From: Bisbaumannia pacifica
GTDB taxonomy: Bacteria; Pseudomonadota; Gammaproteobacteria; Pseudomonadales; Halomonadaceae
Length of the DNA stretch: 64,000 bases
Assembly: GCF_007989625.1 (NCBI RefSeq)
Contig: NZ_BJUK01000020.1
Span: 1-64,000, forward strand
Reading direction: 5' to 3'
Part shown: piece by piece, positions 9,105-16,837 of the stretch
How the letters are laid out: every line of letters starts with the position of its first letter
Position numbering within the stretch: position 1 is the first letter of the stretch
Notes under the pieces: generated by a model
What the model was told of the DNA's origin: nothing
The model's database searches: none
What the model saw: the letters and a program-made list of their open reading frames with translations, nothing else
Made by a program: the position numbers and the translations under genes

Positions 9105-10586
9105 TTACCGGTCGGGAGAGAACTCGGGTAGGCGTCGCAGCCAGTCCCCCGCCGCCTGTTCATAGGCGTGGGCCAGTTGCAGCACGCCGAGGTCGTCCCG
9201 GGGGCGGCCGATCAACTGCAGGCCCATGGGCAAGCCATTGGCGTTGAAGCCGGCGGGCAGGCTGATCACCGGGCCGCCGGAGAGCGAGCCGGGCACCACC
9301 ACCTCCATCCAGCGGTGATAGGTGTCCATGGAGCGACCGGCGATCTCCCGGGGCCAGTGCTCTTCCACCGGGAAGGGGAAGACCTGAGCGCTGGGCAGGG
9401 CCAGGAAATCGTAGGTCTCGAAGAGTTCGAGCAGCCGGACATGCCAGGCGCTGCGAGTCTGGTTGGCCTGGTGGATCTCCAGGGCCGAGCGCGCCAGGCC
9501 GCCTTCCACCTCCCACCGGGCCTCGGGTTTGAGGCACTCGCGCTTGGCCGGGTCGGCGTGGAGGGGCGCCAGGTTGCCGGCCACCATCCACTGGCGCAGG
9601 GTCACCCAGGCCTCCCAGAGCCGCTCTGCCGGGAAGCCGGGGTCGGCCACCTCCACCGCGCAGCCCAGATCGCGGAAGGTGGCGAGCGTCTGCTCGCAGA
9701 GGGGCAGGATGCCAGGCTCCATGGGCAGGTGGCCGCCCCAGTCCCCCAGCCAGCCGATCCGCAGGCCGCGCACGTCGCGGGCCAGCGAGCCGGCGAAGCG
9801 GGCCGGGTCCTCCGTCAGCGACAGCGGCAGCCGCGGGTCGTGGCCGGCCTGGGTGGCCAGCAGCCGGGCGAGATCCGCCACGCTGCGCGCCATGGGCCCC
9901 TCGGTGGCCAGCTGGTGGCCGAAGTTCTCCGGCAGTGGGCCCAGGGGCACCCGGCCGAAGGAGGGGCGCAGGCCGAAGACATTGTGGTAGGCGGCGGGGT
10001 TGCGCAGCGAGCCCATCATGTCGCTGCCGTCGGCCACCGGCAGCAGGCGCATGGCGAGCGCCGCGGCGGCGCCGCCGCTGGAGCCGCCGGCGCTCTTGCT
10101 GGGGTCGTAGGCGTTGCGGGTGGCACCGAACACCGGGTTGTAGGTATGGGAGCCCAGGCCGAACTCCGGGGTATTGGTCTTGCCGATGATCAGGGCGCCG
10201 TCGCGTTTCAGGCGTGCCGCCATGATGCTGTCGTGCTCGGGCACCTGGTCGGCGAACAGCGGCGAGCCCAGGGTAGTGCGCAGCCCGGCGGTGGCGGAGA
10301 GATCCTTGATCGCCTGGGGGATGCCGTGGAGCCAGCCTCGGGATCGACCCCGAGCCAGTTCCCGGTCGCACTCCTCGGCCTCGGCGAGCAGCTCGGTTTC
10401 GTCGCGCAGCGAGACGATGGCGTTGACTCCGGGATTGCAGGCGGCGATATGCGCCAGGTAGGTGGTCATCACCTCGCGGCAGGAGAGCTCCCGGGCATGG
10501 ATCACCCGGGAGAGGGTCAGGGCATCCCAGGTCACCGGCTCGGGGAGGTGGTAGGGGGCCCGGGTGGGCGTCGGAGCGGTTGTCAT
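9105..10586 (-). CDS. Amidase-signature hydrolase, possibly malonamidase-like
   Basis: About 493 residues. The Ser-cisSer-Lys machinery of amidase-signature enzymes is visible: Lys in PQAIKDLSAT and the serine-rich loop SAGGSSGGAAAALA, with the cis-Ser within GGSSGG. The start is the third of three nearby ATGs, nine bases after GAGGAG. It is 24 bp after the malonyl-CoA synthetase gene, in an operon with malonyl-CoA decarboxylase. Malonamidase E2 of Bradyrhizobium is an amidase-signature enzyme linked to malonate genes, so conversion of malonamate to malonate is a reasonable guess. The substrate is inferred from context only. Confidence 0.85.
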   Translation of the reverse strand: MTTAPTPTRAPYHLPEPVTWDALTLSRVIHARELSCREVMTTYLAHIAACNPGVNAIVSLRDETELLAEAEECDRELARGRSRGWLHGIPQAIKDLSATAGLRTTLGSPLFADQVPEHDSIMAARLKRDGALIIGKTNTPEFGLGSHTYNPVFGATRNAYDPSKSAGGSSGGAAAALAMRLLPVADGSDMMGSLRNPAAYHNVFGLRPSFGRVPLGPLPENFGHQLATEGPMARSVADLARLLATQAGHDPRLPLSLTEDPARFAGSLARDVRGLRIGWLGDWGGHLPMEPGILPLCEQTLATFRDLGCAVEVADPGFPAERLWEAWVTLRQWMVAGNLAPLHADPAKRECLKPEARWEVEGGLARSALEIHQANQTRSAWHVRLLELFETYDFLALPSAQVFPFPVEEHWPREIAGRSMDTYHRWMEVVVPGSLSGGPVISLPAGFNANGLPMGLQLIGRPRDDLGVLQLAHAYEQAAGDWLRRLPEFSPDR

Positions 10587-10610
10587 TGTCATCATCTCCT
10601 CGGGCTCGCC

Positions 10611-12140
10611 TTACGCCTGGCTGGCCAGCGGCTGGTAGAGCTCGGCATAGGTCTCGCGGAGCTGCTTCTTCTGTACCTTGCCCATGACGTTGCGGGGCAG
10701 GGCATCGACGAAGAAGACGCGCTTGGGCTGCTTGTAGCGGGCCAGTCGGTCGCCCAGGGCCGCCAGTATTGTGGCCTCGTCCAGGTCGCCCTCGGCCACC
10801 ACCACGGCGGTGACCCCCTCGCCCAGGTCCGGGTGGGGCACGCCGATTACCGCCGACTCCACCACCCCGGGCAGGTCATCGATTAGTTGTTCCACCTCCT
10901 TGGGGTAGACGTTGTAGCCGCCGGAGATCACCAGGTCCTTGTCGCGACCGACGATCTGCAGGTAGCCGTGCGCGTCGATGCGCCCCAGGTCGCCGGTGAT
11001 AAAGAAGCCGTCATCGCGGAACTCGGCGCGGGTCTTCTCCGGCATGCGCCAGTAGCCCTGGAAGACGTTGGGGCCGCGCAGCTCGACCATGCCGGTCTCG
11101 CCCCGGGGCAGCTCGGCGCCGCTTTCCCGGTCGCTGATGCGCAGCTCCACCCCCGGCAGCGGCAGGCCCACGGTGCCGGGGCGGCGCGCGCCCTCGTAGG
11201 GGTTGGAGGTGTTCATATTGGTCTCGGTCATGCCGTAGCGCTCGAGGATGGCGTGGCCGGTGCGGGCCTCGAACGCCTGGTGGGTCTCCGCCAGCAGCGG
11301 CGCCGAGCCGGAGACGAAGAGGCGCATGTTAGACACGGCATCGCGATCGAGGCGCGGCGACTGCAGCAGCCGGGTATAGAAGGTGGGCACCCCCATCAGC
11401 ACCGTGGCCCGGGGCATCAGCCCGATCAGTTGCTCCACGTCCAGCTTGGGCAGGAAGGTCATGGCGGCGCCCGTGGTCAGGGTGATATTGCAGGCCACGA
11501 AGAGGCCGTGGGTATGGAAGATCGGCAGGGCATGCAGCAGGTGGTCATCGGCGGTGTAGCGCCAGGCCTCGGCCAGGGCGCGGCTGTTGGAGGCCAGGTT
11601 GAGGTGGCTGAGCATGGCGCCCTTGGAGCGCCCGGTGGTGCCGGAGGTGTAGAGGATCGCCGCCAGGTCGCGTTCGCCGATCTCGGCGACCTGCTCCCAG
11701 GGCTCGGCCCGGTCGGCCTTCTCCAGCAGGCTGCCGTCCCCCGCACTGCCGAGGGACTCCACCCGGGGCACGCCGCAGGCGGCGGCCAGCTGGCGGGCCT
11801 CCGCCAGGGCCTTGGGGCGGCACACATAGAGGCGCGGCTCGGCATCGCCCAGGAAGTACTCGATCTCGGCGCCGGTATAGGCGGTGTTCAGCGGCAGGTA
11901 GACGGCGCCGATCTGAAGACAGGCCAGGTAGAGCAGGATCGCCTCCGGGCTCTTGTCGACCTGCACCGCGACCCGCTCGCCGGGAGTGACGCCCAGTTCG
12001 CGCAGGGCGCCGGCCAGGCGCCGGGCCCGTGCCTGGGCCTCGCCATAGGTGTACCCCTGGCCTTCGGGGGACTCGATCAGGGGCTTATCCGGCTGGCGCT
12101 GGAAGTGGGGCAGGAACTGCAGGTAGAGGTTGTGATTCAT
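10611..12140 (-). CDS. matB: Malonyl-CoA synthetase
   Basis: 509 residues. The acyl-adenylate motif AILYTSGTTGRSKGAM lies near residue 160, followed by the ERYGMTETNMNTSNPYEGARR-type core and the C-terminal lysine in LPRNVMGKVQKKQLRE. The TSNPYEG stretch is characteristic of MatB rather than general acyl-CoA ligases. It forms malonyl-CoA from malonate, CoA and ATP. Its gene lies 25 bp after the malonyl-CoA decarboxylase gene, the classic matA-matB pair. Start chosen at MNHNLYLQF. Confidence 0.92.
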   Translation of the reverse strand: MNHNLYLQFLPHFQRQPDKPLIESPEGQGYTYGEAQARARRLAGALRELGVTPGERVAVQVDKSPEAILLYLACLQIGAVYLPLNTAYTGAEIEYFLGDAEPRLYVCRPKALAEARQLAAACGVPRVESLGSAGDGSLLEKADRAEPWEQVAEIGERDLAAILYTSGTTGRSKGAMLSHLNLASNSRALAEAWRYTADDHLLHALPIFHTHGLFVACNITLTTGAAMTFLPKLDVEQLIGLMPRATVLMGVPTFYTRLLQSPRLDRDAVSNMRLFVSGSAPLLAETHQAFEARTGHAILERYGMTETNMNTSNPYEGARRPGTVGLPLPGVELRISDRESGAELPRGETGMVELRGPNVFQGYWRMPEKTRAEFRDDGFFITGDLGRIDAHGYLQIVGRDKDLVISGGYNVYPKEVEQLIDDLPGVVESAVIGVPHPDLGEGVTAVVVAEGDLDEATILAALGDRLARYKQPKRVFFVDALPRNVMGKVQKKQLRETYAELYQPLASQA

Positions 12141-12165
12141 GGTGTTCTCTCTCGCGAAGGGAGTA

Positions 12166-13515
12166 TCAGGCGTTATGGGGTTCGCCGAGCAGCGGCCTGG
12201 CGCGACTCGCCAGGCGGCGCAGTTCATTGGGGCAGGCGATGCTGCCGTCGCGGCTAAAGGCCTCGTGGTTCTGCTCGATGCGCTCCAGCTCGTAGCGGTA
12301 GTTGACCATCAGGCCGTGGGCTTGGCGGCGCCCCTTGGCGGAGGTGTCGCCGGGCCAGTTGAGGCGGTGCAGGCTGGCGCCGTTACCCAGGTGGAAGCGT
12401 GCCACCGGGTCCAGCGGCAGGCCGCTGCGGTGCTTGGCTTCGAGGAAGTAGTGGGCGGCCAGGGCGCGAAGCTCCGGTTCCAGGACCTGGCGGGCGGCCT
12501 CGTCCTGCACCCAGGCGTCGTCCGCCAGGGCCGCCTCGGCGGCGGGGGAGAGGCGGCACTGGCCCGCCTCCCGCGCGCTATCCAGCCAGGCGGCGAAGCC
12601 GGGCACCGGCGACAGGGTGACGAACTGGGAGAGGTTGGGCAGCTCCCGCTTGAGTTCCTGGACCACCTGCTTGATCAGGAAGTTGCCGAAGGAGATGCCC
12701 TTCAGGCCGCGCTGGCAGTTGCTGATGCTGTAGAAGACGGCGGTATCCGCCGCCTCGGCGGGCAGCTCCTCGCCATCCGCCAGGATGCCCTGGATATCCC
12801 CGGGAATGCCGCGGCACAGCGCCACCTCCACGAAGATCAGCGGCTCGTCGCCGGTGGCCGGGTGGAAGAAGGCGTAGCAGCGGCGATCCTCCGGGTCGAG
12901 ACGGCGGCGCAGGTCGCTCCAGTCGCGGATCTCATGCACCGCCTCGTAGTGGATCAGTTTCTCGAGGATGGCCGCCGGGGTGTTCCAGTCGATGCTCTCC
13001 AGCATCAGGAAGCCGCGGTTGAACCAGGAGCCGAAGAGGTGGGCGAAGTCGGCGTCCAGGGGCGCCAACTCCGGGGCCTCCCGGAGCAGGCCGAGCAGGT
13101 CGGCGCGCATCTTGACCAGCTCGTAGGTGCCGCCGGGGCAGAGGTTGAGGCGCCGCAGCAGGCGTTGGCGGCGTGGCTCGCAGGCGGCGAAGAGGCGCTG
13201 CAGGGTGGCGTTGCCCTCGTCCTCCCGGTAGGCGGCATAGGCGGCGTGGATCGCCTCGGGGTCGGCGGCATACTCCTCGGCTAGCAGCGCGAAGAAGGCG
13301 CGGCGTTGCTCGGCGTCGAGGCCCGCATAGTGGCTCAGCGCCTGCTGGGCGACGAGGATGCGCGAGGCCTCGCCGCCGGGCTGCATCAGGGTCTCGCAGG
13401 CCCGGGTCAGGGCCGCCAGGCTCTGGGCCGGGGTCGCCGGTTCACTGGTGCGGTGCCGGCCGCGGCTGACGATACCGCTCAGCAGTTCCTGCAGGAAGTT
13501 CCGATTGGCGCTCAT
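12166..13515 (-). CDS. matA: Malonyl-CoA decarboxylase
   Basis: 449 residues. Malonyl-CoA decarboxylase family features are the helical N-terminal domain, FFHPATGDEPLIFVEVALCRGIP, SISNCQRGLKGISFGNFLIKQV, and the C-terminal ARFHLGNGASLHRLNWPGD with its catalytic histidine region. It converts malonyl-CoA to acetyl-CoA and carbon dioxide and completes malonate use with MatB. It lies 28 bp after the transporter gene and before matB on the same strand. No targeting sequence is seen, so it is cytosolic. Confidence 0.95.
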   Translation of the reverse strand: MSANRNFLQELLSGIVSRGRHRTSEPATPAQSLAALTRACETLMQPGGEASRILVAQQALSHYAGLDAEQRRAFFALLAEEYAADPEAIHAAYAAYREDEGNATLQRLFAACEPRRQRLLRRLNLCPGGTYELVKMRADLLGLLREAPELAPLDADFAHLFGSWFNRGFLMLESIDWNTPAAILEKLIHYEAVHEIRDWSDLRRRLDPEDRRCYAFFHPATGDEPLIFVEVALCRGIPGDIQGILADGEELPAEAADTAVFYSISNCQRGLKGISFGNFLIKQVVQELKRELPNLSQFVTLSPVPGFAAWLDSAREAGQCRLSPAAEAALADDAWVQDEAARQVLEPELRALAAHYFLEAKHRSGLPLDPVARFHLGNGASLHRLNWPGDTSAKGRRQAHGLMVNYRYELERIEQNHEAFSRDGSIACPNELRRLASRARPLLGEPHNA

Positions 13516-13543
13516 GTTCGCCTCCTCGTCGATGGTACTTGGC

Positions 13544-14932
13544 TTATACGAGTAACAGTAGACAGCCGGCGCAGAGCACGAAGACCGCCAGCATCAGGAT
13601 CGCCGTATAGCCCAGCACCTGGCCCACGCGCAGGCCGGTGATGCCGAGCAGCGGCAGCAGCCAGAAGGGCTGGATCAGGTTGGTGAGCTGGTCACCCATC
13701 ATCACCGTCATCACCGCCACATGGCTGGGCAGGCCCAGCTGGGCGGTGGCCTCGATGGCGATGGGTCCCTGCACCGCCCACTGGCCGCCGGCGGAGGGCA
13801 CCGCGAAGTTGACCAGGGCGGCGCTGATCATCGACCACAGCGGGAAGGTGGTGGGGGTGGAGATGGCCACGAAGGCGTTGGAGATCATCGCCAGCAGGCC
13901 GCTGCCCGCCATCAGGCCGAGGATGCCGGCATAGAAGGGAAACTGCAGGATGATGCCACCCACCGCGGCGCTGCCCTTGGCGATGGCGCGCCCGTAGTCG
14001 CCCAGGGAGCCGTGCAGCAGCAGGCCCAGCATCAGCATGGTGAAGTTGAGCACATTGAGGTTGAGCCCCAGCACGCCGTGGTCACCGATATAGCGCGCCA
14101 CGTAGAACAGGCCGCCGGCGACGATCACGCCCATCAGCAGGCGACTGCGGTTGAAGCGCTCGGCGGGGGTCGCCGGTGGCTCGTCCACCCGGATGACTTC
14201 CTCCTCGCCCGCGATCTCCACGACCCGGCGCCGGGAGGGGTGCAGGCTGGCCAGCAGCAGCGGCGTCATCAGCAGGGTCAGGCCGACGAAGACCAGGCTA
14301 TAGGGCTGGAAGATAGTCTCGGAGAGGGGCAGCAGGCCGATTCTCTCCTCCAGGAAGTGTCCCGGGGTGTTGACCAGCAGGGCCGCGGAGCTGGAGAGCC
14401 CGGTCTGGGAGATCACCATGCCGCCATAGGCCGCCGCGGCGATCAGCGGGAAGTGCGCCTTGAGGCCGCGGCGCTTGGCGGAGTGGGCCACGGCCTTGGT
14501 CAGGAAGGCACCCACCACCAGGGCCACGCCCCAGTGCAGGAACCCCAGCAGGCCGGCGATCACGGCGGTCATGATCACCGCGCCCTTGGCGCTCCGGGGG
14601 CGGTCGGCCAGCCAGCGCAGGGTACGCTGTACCGGGGGCGCCGTGGCCAGGCCATAGCCGGTGACCACGATCAGCACCATCATCATGCCGAAGGCGAGCA
14701 GGTTCCAGAAGCCGCCGTACCAGGCATCGACCAGCTCGATGGGGCCGCTATCGGTGGCCACCAGGGCGGCCAGGTAGACCACCAGGGTCAGGGCCACGGC
14801 GATGGCGAAGGCGTCGGGAATCCAGCGGGTGCTGAAGGCGGCGACGCCCTCCCCCAATCGTTGCATGGTGCGCTGCATGGGGCCGCCCTCCGTCGCTGGG
14901 GGGGTGTCAACCTTGAGGTCATGGGTAGGCAT
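13544..14932 (-). CDS. AtoE/TIGR00366-type short-chain fatty acid transporter
   Basis: 462 residues with about 12 membrane segments. Visible family stretches include FSTRWIPDAFAIAVALT, FWNLLAFGMMMVLIVVTGYGLA, IAGLLGFLHWGVALVVGAFL and AVPSAGGQWAVQGPIAIEA. The AtoE family carries short-chain fatty acids such as acetoacetate. As first gene of the matA-matB-amidase operon it more likely carries malonate or a related short carboxylate. Start placed at the ATG nine bases after GAGGA; a GntR regulator lies divergently upstream. Confidence 0.85.
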   Translation of the reverse strand: MPTHDLKVDTPPATEGGPMQRTMQRLGEGVAAFSTRWIPDAFAIAVALTLVVYLAALVATDSGPIELVDAWYGGFWNLLAFGMMMVLIVVTGYGLATAPPVQRTLRWLADRPRSAKGAVIMTAVIAGLLGFLHWGVALVVGAFLTKAVAHSAKRRGLKAHFPLIAAAAYGGMVISQTGLSSSAALLVNTPGHFLEERIGLLPLSETIFQPYSLVFVGLTLLMTPLLLASLHPSRRRVVEIAGEEEVIRVDEPPATPAERFNRSRLLMGVIVAGGLFYVARYIGDHGVLGLNLNVLNFTMLMLGLLLHGSLGDYGRAIAKGSAAVGGIILQFPFYAGILGLMAGSGLLAMISNAFVAISTPTTFPLWSMISAALVNFAVPSAGGQWAVQGPIAIEATAQLGLPSHVAVMTVMMGDQLTNLIQPFWLLPLLGITGLRVGQVLGYTAILMLAVFVLCAGCLLLLV

Positions 14933-14993
14933 GGGGCTTATCCTCATTGTCGTTATTGGTCAGGAAAGCGCTGTTAAATACACAGATCCGAGT

Positions 14994-15007
14994 TGTTATA
15001 TATAACA
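14994..15007. promoter_or_regulatory. Perfect palindromic operator TGTTATATATAACA
   Basis: A 14-bp perfect palindrome lies in the divergent space between the malonate-type operon and its GntR regulator, with a looser TGTTAAATACACA just upstream. FadR-subfamily GntR dimers bind short AT-cored palindromes of this form. It could also cover the promoter of the regulator itself. Confidence 0.6.
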
Positions 15008-15050
15008 GATAGGGCCAAGATATAGATCTGTCAAGGAAGGAGTCGTGAAT

Positions 15051-15722
15051 ATGGCTACCGTTTCCCAGGCGCAACGCCTGCGCGCCCTGCTCGAAGACGC
15101 CATCGTCGAGGGACGCTTCGCCCCCGGGGCGCGCCTCGATCCCGAGGCCCTGGCTCGGGAGTACCAGTGCTCGCGGACGCCGATCCGCGAGGCCCTGCAG
15201 CAACTGGCCATGTCGGGCATGGTGCGGGTGGTACCCAAGCGGGGCACCTTCGTCACCCAGCTCAGCGTCACCGAGCTAGTGGAGCGCTTCGAGGTGATGG
15301 CGGAACTGGAGGGGATGTGTGGCCGGCTGGCGGCGCGGCGCATCACCGAGGCGGAGTTGGCCGCCCTGCGCCAGGCCCACGAGGCGTGCCGGGCCCGGGT
15401 CGAGGCGGGGGACGCCAACGGCTACTACTACGAGAACGGCGTCTTTCACCAGCGCATCTACGAGGCCAGCCACAACGGCTTCCTGACCCAGGAGGCGGCG
15501 CGGCTACACGCGGTGCTGCAGCCCTACCGGCGCATGCAGCTGCAGGTGCGTCACCGTTTGCAGGGCTCCTTCGACGAGCACGAGGCGGTGGTGGCGGCCA
15601 TCGCCGAGGGCGACGAGGCGCGGGCCGAGGCGCTGCTGCGCGACCATGTGGTGATCCAGGGCGAGCGCTTCAACGACCTGGTGGCCTCGGTGCAGAGTCT
15701 GCAGCAGGGCCAGCGGGCCTAG
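15051..15722 (+). CDS. GntR-family (FCD) regulator of the malonate-type operon
   Basis: 223 residues. The winged-helix domain contains LAREYQCSRTPIREALQQLA and VVPKRGTFV; the helical FCD effector domain follows, with NGVFHQRIYEASHN and the late HEAVVAAIAEGDEARAE histidine region that usually binds a metal-carboxylate. The ATG start lies eight bases after AAGGAAGGAG; an in-frame GTG six bases earlier would be too close. It is divergent from the transporter-matA-matB operon with a palindrome between, so it probably represses that operon in the absence of malonate or malonyl-CoA. Confidence 0.9.
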   Translation: MATVSQAQRLRALLEDAIVEGRFAPGARLDPEALAREYQCSRTPIREALQQLAMSGMVRVVPKRGTFVTQLSVTELVERFEVMAELEGMCGRLAARRITEAELAALRQAHEACRARVEAGDANGYYYENGVFHQRIYEASHNGFLTQEAARLHAVLQPYRRMQLQVRHRLQGSFDEHEAVVAAIAEGDEARAEALLRDHVVIQGERFNDLVASVQSLQQGQRA

Positions 15723-15749
15723 CGGCCGGGCCCGCCGCCAAGGGCCATC

Positions 15750-15765
15750 GCGCACTAAAGTGCGC
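15750..15765. terminator. Small palindrome after the gntR gene
   Basis: GCGCACT-AA-AGTGCGC, seven-base arms, followed by TCCTAC. No T-run follows, so it may be an extragenic palindrome of the type seen again at 30221 (both carry a CTCCTAC or GTAGGAG flank), or a weak terminator. Confidence 0.5.
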
Positions 15766-15800
15766 TCCTACGGTGAGGTGGGGCAGGATGGCGAGTCCGA

Positions 15801-15848
15801 TTATTGCCGCCGGTATAGGGCGACCAGCCGGGCTTTCGAGGGGATGCC
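15801..15848 (-). pseudogene. Remnant of a second luxR paralogue (3' end only)
   Basis: Read on the minus strand this encodes GIPSKARLVALYRRQ and a TAA stop. The adjacent intact regulator ends GIPSKARLIALCRRQ and a stop. Thirteen of 15 residues agree while only 34 of 48 bases do, and most differences are synonymous. The piece therefore came from a functional paralogue and not from a recent copy. Upstream of GIP the frame is disrupted by about 11 extra bases, though the flanking GGCCTATGC is shared. Nothing else of the gene remains here. Confidence 0.8.
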
Positions 15849-15896
15849 CGTAGCCCTGGAGTGAGTGCATAGGCCCCGGGCCTGGCTACGCCCCGG

Positions 15897-16661
15897 CTAT
15901 TGGCGGCGACACAACGCGATCAGCCTGGCCTTGGAGGGTATCCCTAACTTGGCATAGGCCCGCTTGCGGTAGGTCTCGGCGGTGGAGAGAGCGACCTCGA
16001 GCTCCGCGGCGGCGCTCTTGAGGGTATGGCCGCGCAGCAGTCGCAGGCAGAGCTGGCGCTCGCGCTCCGAGAGGGGTGCCAGCACCGCTTCCTCTTCAGG
16101 GGTGAGGCGCACCTCGGCCGGGCGCGGGGCGCCGTAGTGGCGGCGGATCAGGCTGGCCAGTAGCGGCGCCAGGGCATCCAGGGTGGCCAGGTCATCGGCA
16201 TCGAAGGGGCCCGCCTCGCGGCCCCGGTAGAGGTTGAGGGTATAGGCGCCCTCGGCCTCGCGCAGGGTCAGGGCCACCTTGTCCACCAGGTCGGGGAAGG
16301 CGAACAGCGAGCCCCGGTAGCTCTCCGGCATCGCTTCGGCGCGCATCGGCGCCAGCTCCAGCGTCGGCAAGGCATTGTCCGCCAGGCGCCGGTAGTTGGG
16401 GTCGTTGCGGAACAGTCCCTCGGTATAGAGGCGCGCCAGGCGATCGGCCAGGCGCGGTTGGCGGGCGTTGTCGGCGAGCAGGCAGTCGACCCCCTCGGCG
16501 GCGTCGTAGGCGAAGATCATGCACTGCTCGATGCGCGCCCCCTCCCGCAGCAGGGCCAGCAGGCGCGCCTCGAAGTCGGCGCCGCCCAGGGCCTCGACGC
16601 AGTCGGCCACCCCGGCCAGCAGGGTGGGCCAGCGCTCGGATGGCGGCGTGGGCCGGGTCAT
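15897..16661 (-). CDS. LuxR-family transcriptional regulator
   Basis: 254 residues. The C-terminal helix-turn-helix reads PLSERERQLCLRLLRGHTLK, SAAAELEVALSTAETYRKRA, YAKLG. The N-terminal half (about 180 residues) is an unassigned sensor region. The start ATG is preceded by GAGGAGCGCCTT and overlaps the stop of a tiny upstream frame (ATGA). It is divergent from an MhaA-like flavoprotein gene and is the probable regulator of that gene pair. Both ends of the gene have partial duplicates nearby (16726-16776 and 15801-15848), showing that a second copy once existed. Confidence 0.87.
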   Translation of the reverse strand: MTRPTPPSERWPTLLAGVADCVEALGGADFEARLLALLREGARIEQCMIFAYDAAEGVDCLLADNARQPRLADRLARLYTEGLFRNDPNYRRLADNALPTLELAPMRAEAMPESYRGSLFAFPDLVDKVALTLREAEGAYTLNLYRGREAGPFDADDLATLDALAPLLASLIRRHYGAPRPAEVRLTPEEEAVLAPLSERERQLCLRLLRGHTLKSAAAELEVALSTAETYRKRAYAKLGIPSKARLIALCRRQ

Positions 16662-16776
16662 AAGGCGCTCCTCGGGATGGCCTGTCCCGGTTTCTGTGGT
16701 TTGCGATCGGGCGATGGTGGCGGGATGGGCCGGATCATCAGGCTCTCCTCGGGCTGGCCTGTCCCGGCTTTTGCGG
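16649..16776. repeat. Duplicated luxR start region (two 51-bp copies)
   Basis: Bases 16649-16699 and 16726-16776 align without gaps at 44 of 51 positions, offset by 77 bp. Each copy contains, on the minus strand, a CGAGGAG ribosome site and an ATG followed by CGGCCC a few bases on. It is a diverged tandem duplication of the luxR translation start. Confidence 0.8.
16658..16738 (-). CDS. Possible 26-residue leader peptide coupled to luxR
   Basis: An ATG with its own GAGGAGAGCCTG ribosome site opens a 26-codon frame, starting MIRPIPPPSPDRK. Its TGA overlaps the luxR ATG as ATGA. The ribosome site and start region are a diverged copy of those of luxR itself, so this may be only a leftover of a duplicated gene start. 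If translated, it would couple to luxR. Coding status is unproven. Confidence 0.35.
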   Translation of the reverse strand: MIRPIPPPSPDRKPQKPGQAIPRSAL

Positions 16777-16782
16777 GACAGG
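16758..16782. promoter_or_regulatory. Hairpin in the luxR/mhaA-like divergent region
   Basis: Arms CCTGTCCC and GGGACAGG with a 9-base loop. It lies 55 bp before the flavoprotein gene and upstream of luxR, so it could be an operator or an RNA hairpin on either transcript. No function can be assigned. Confidence 0.4.
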
Positions 16783-16837
16783 CGGACGTGGCGGCGCGGG
16801 CTAGGCTGGTCCCACAACCCTAACAATGGAGCCACCC

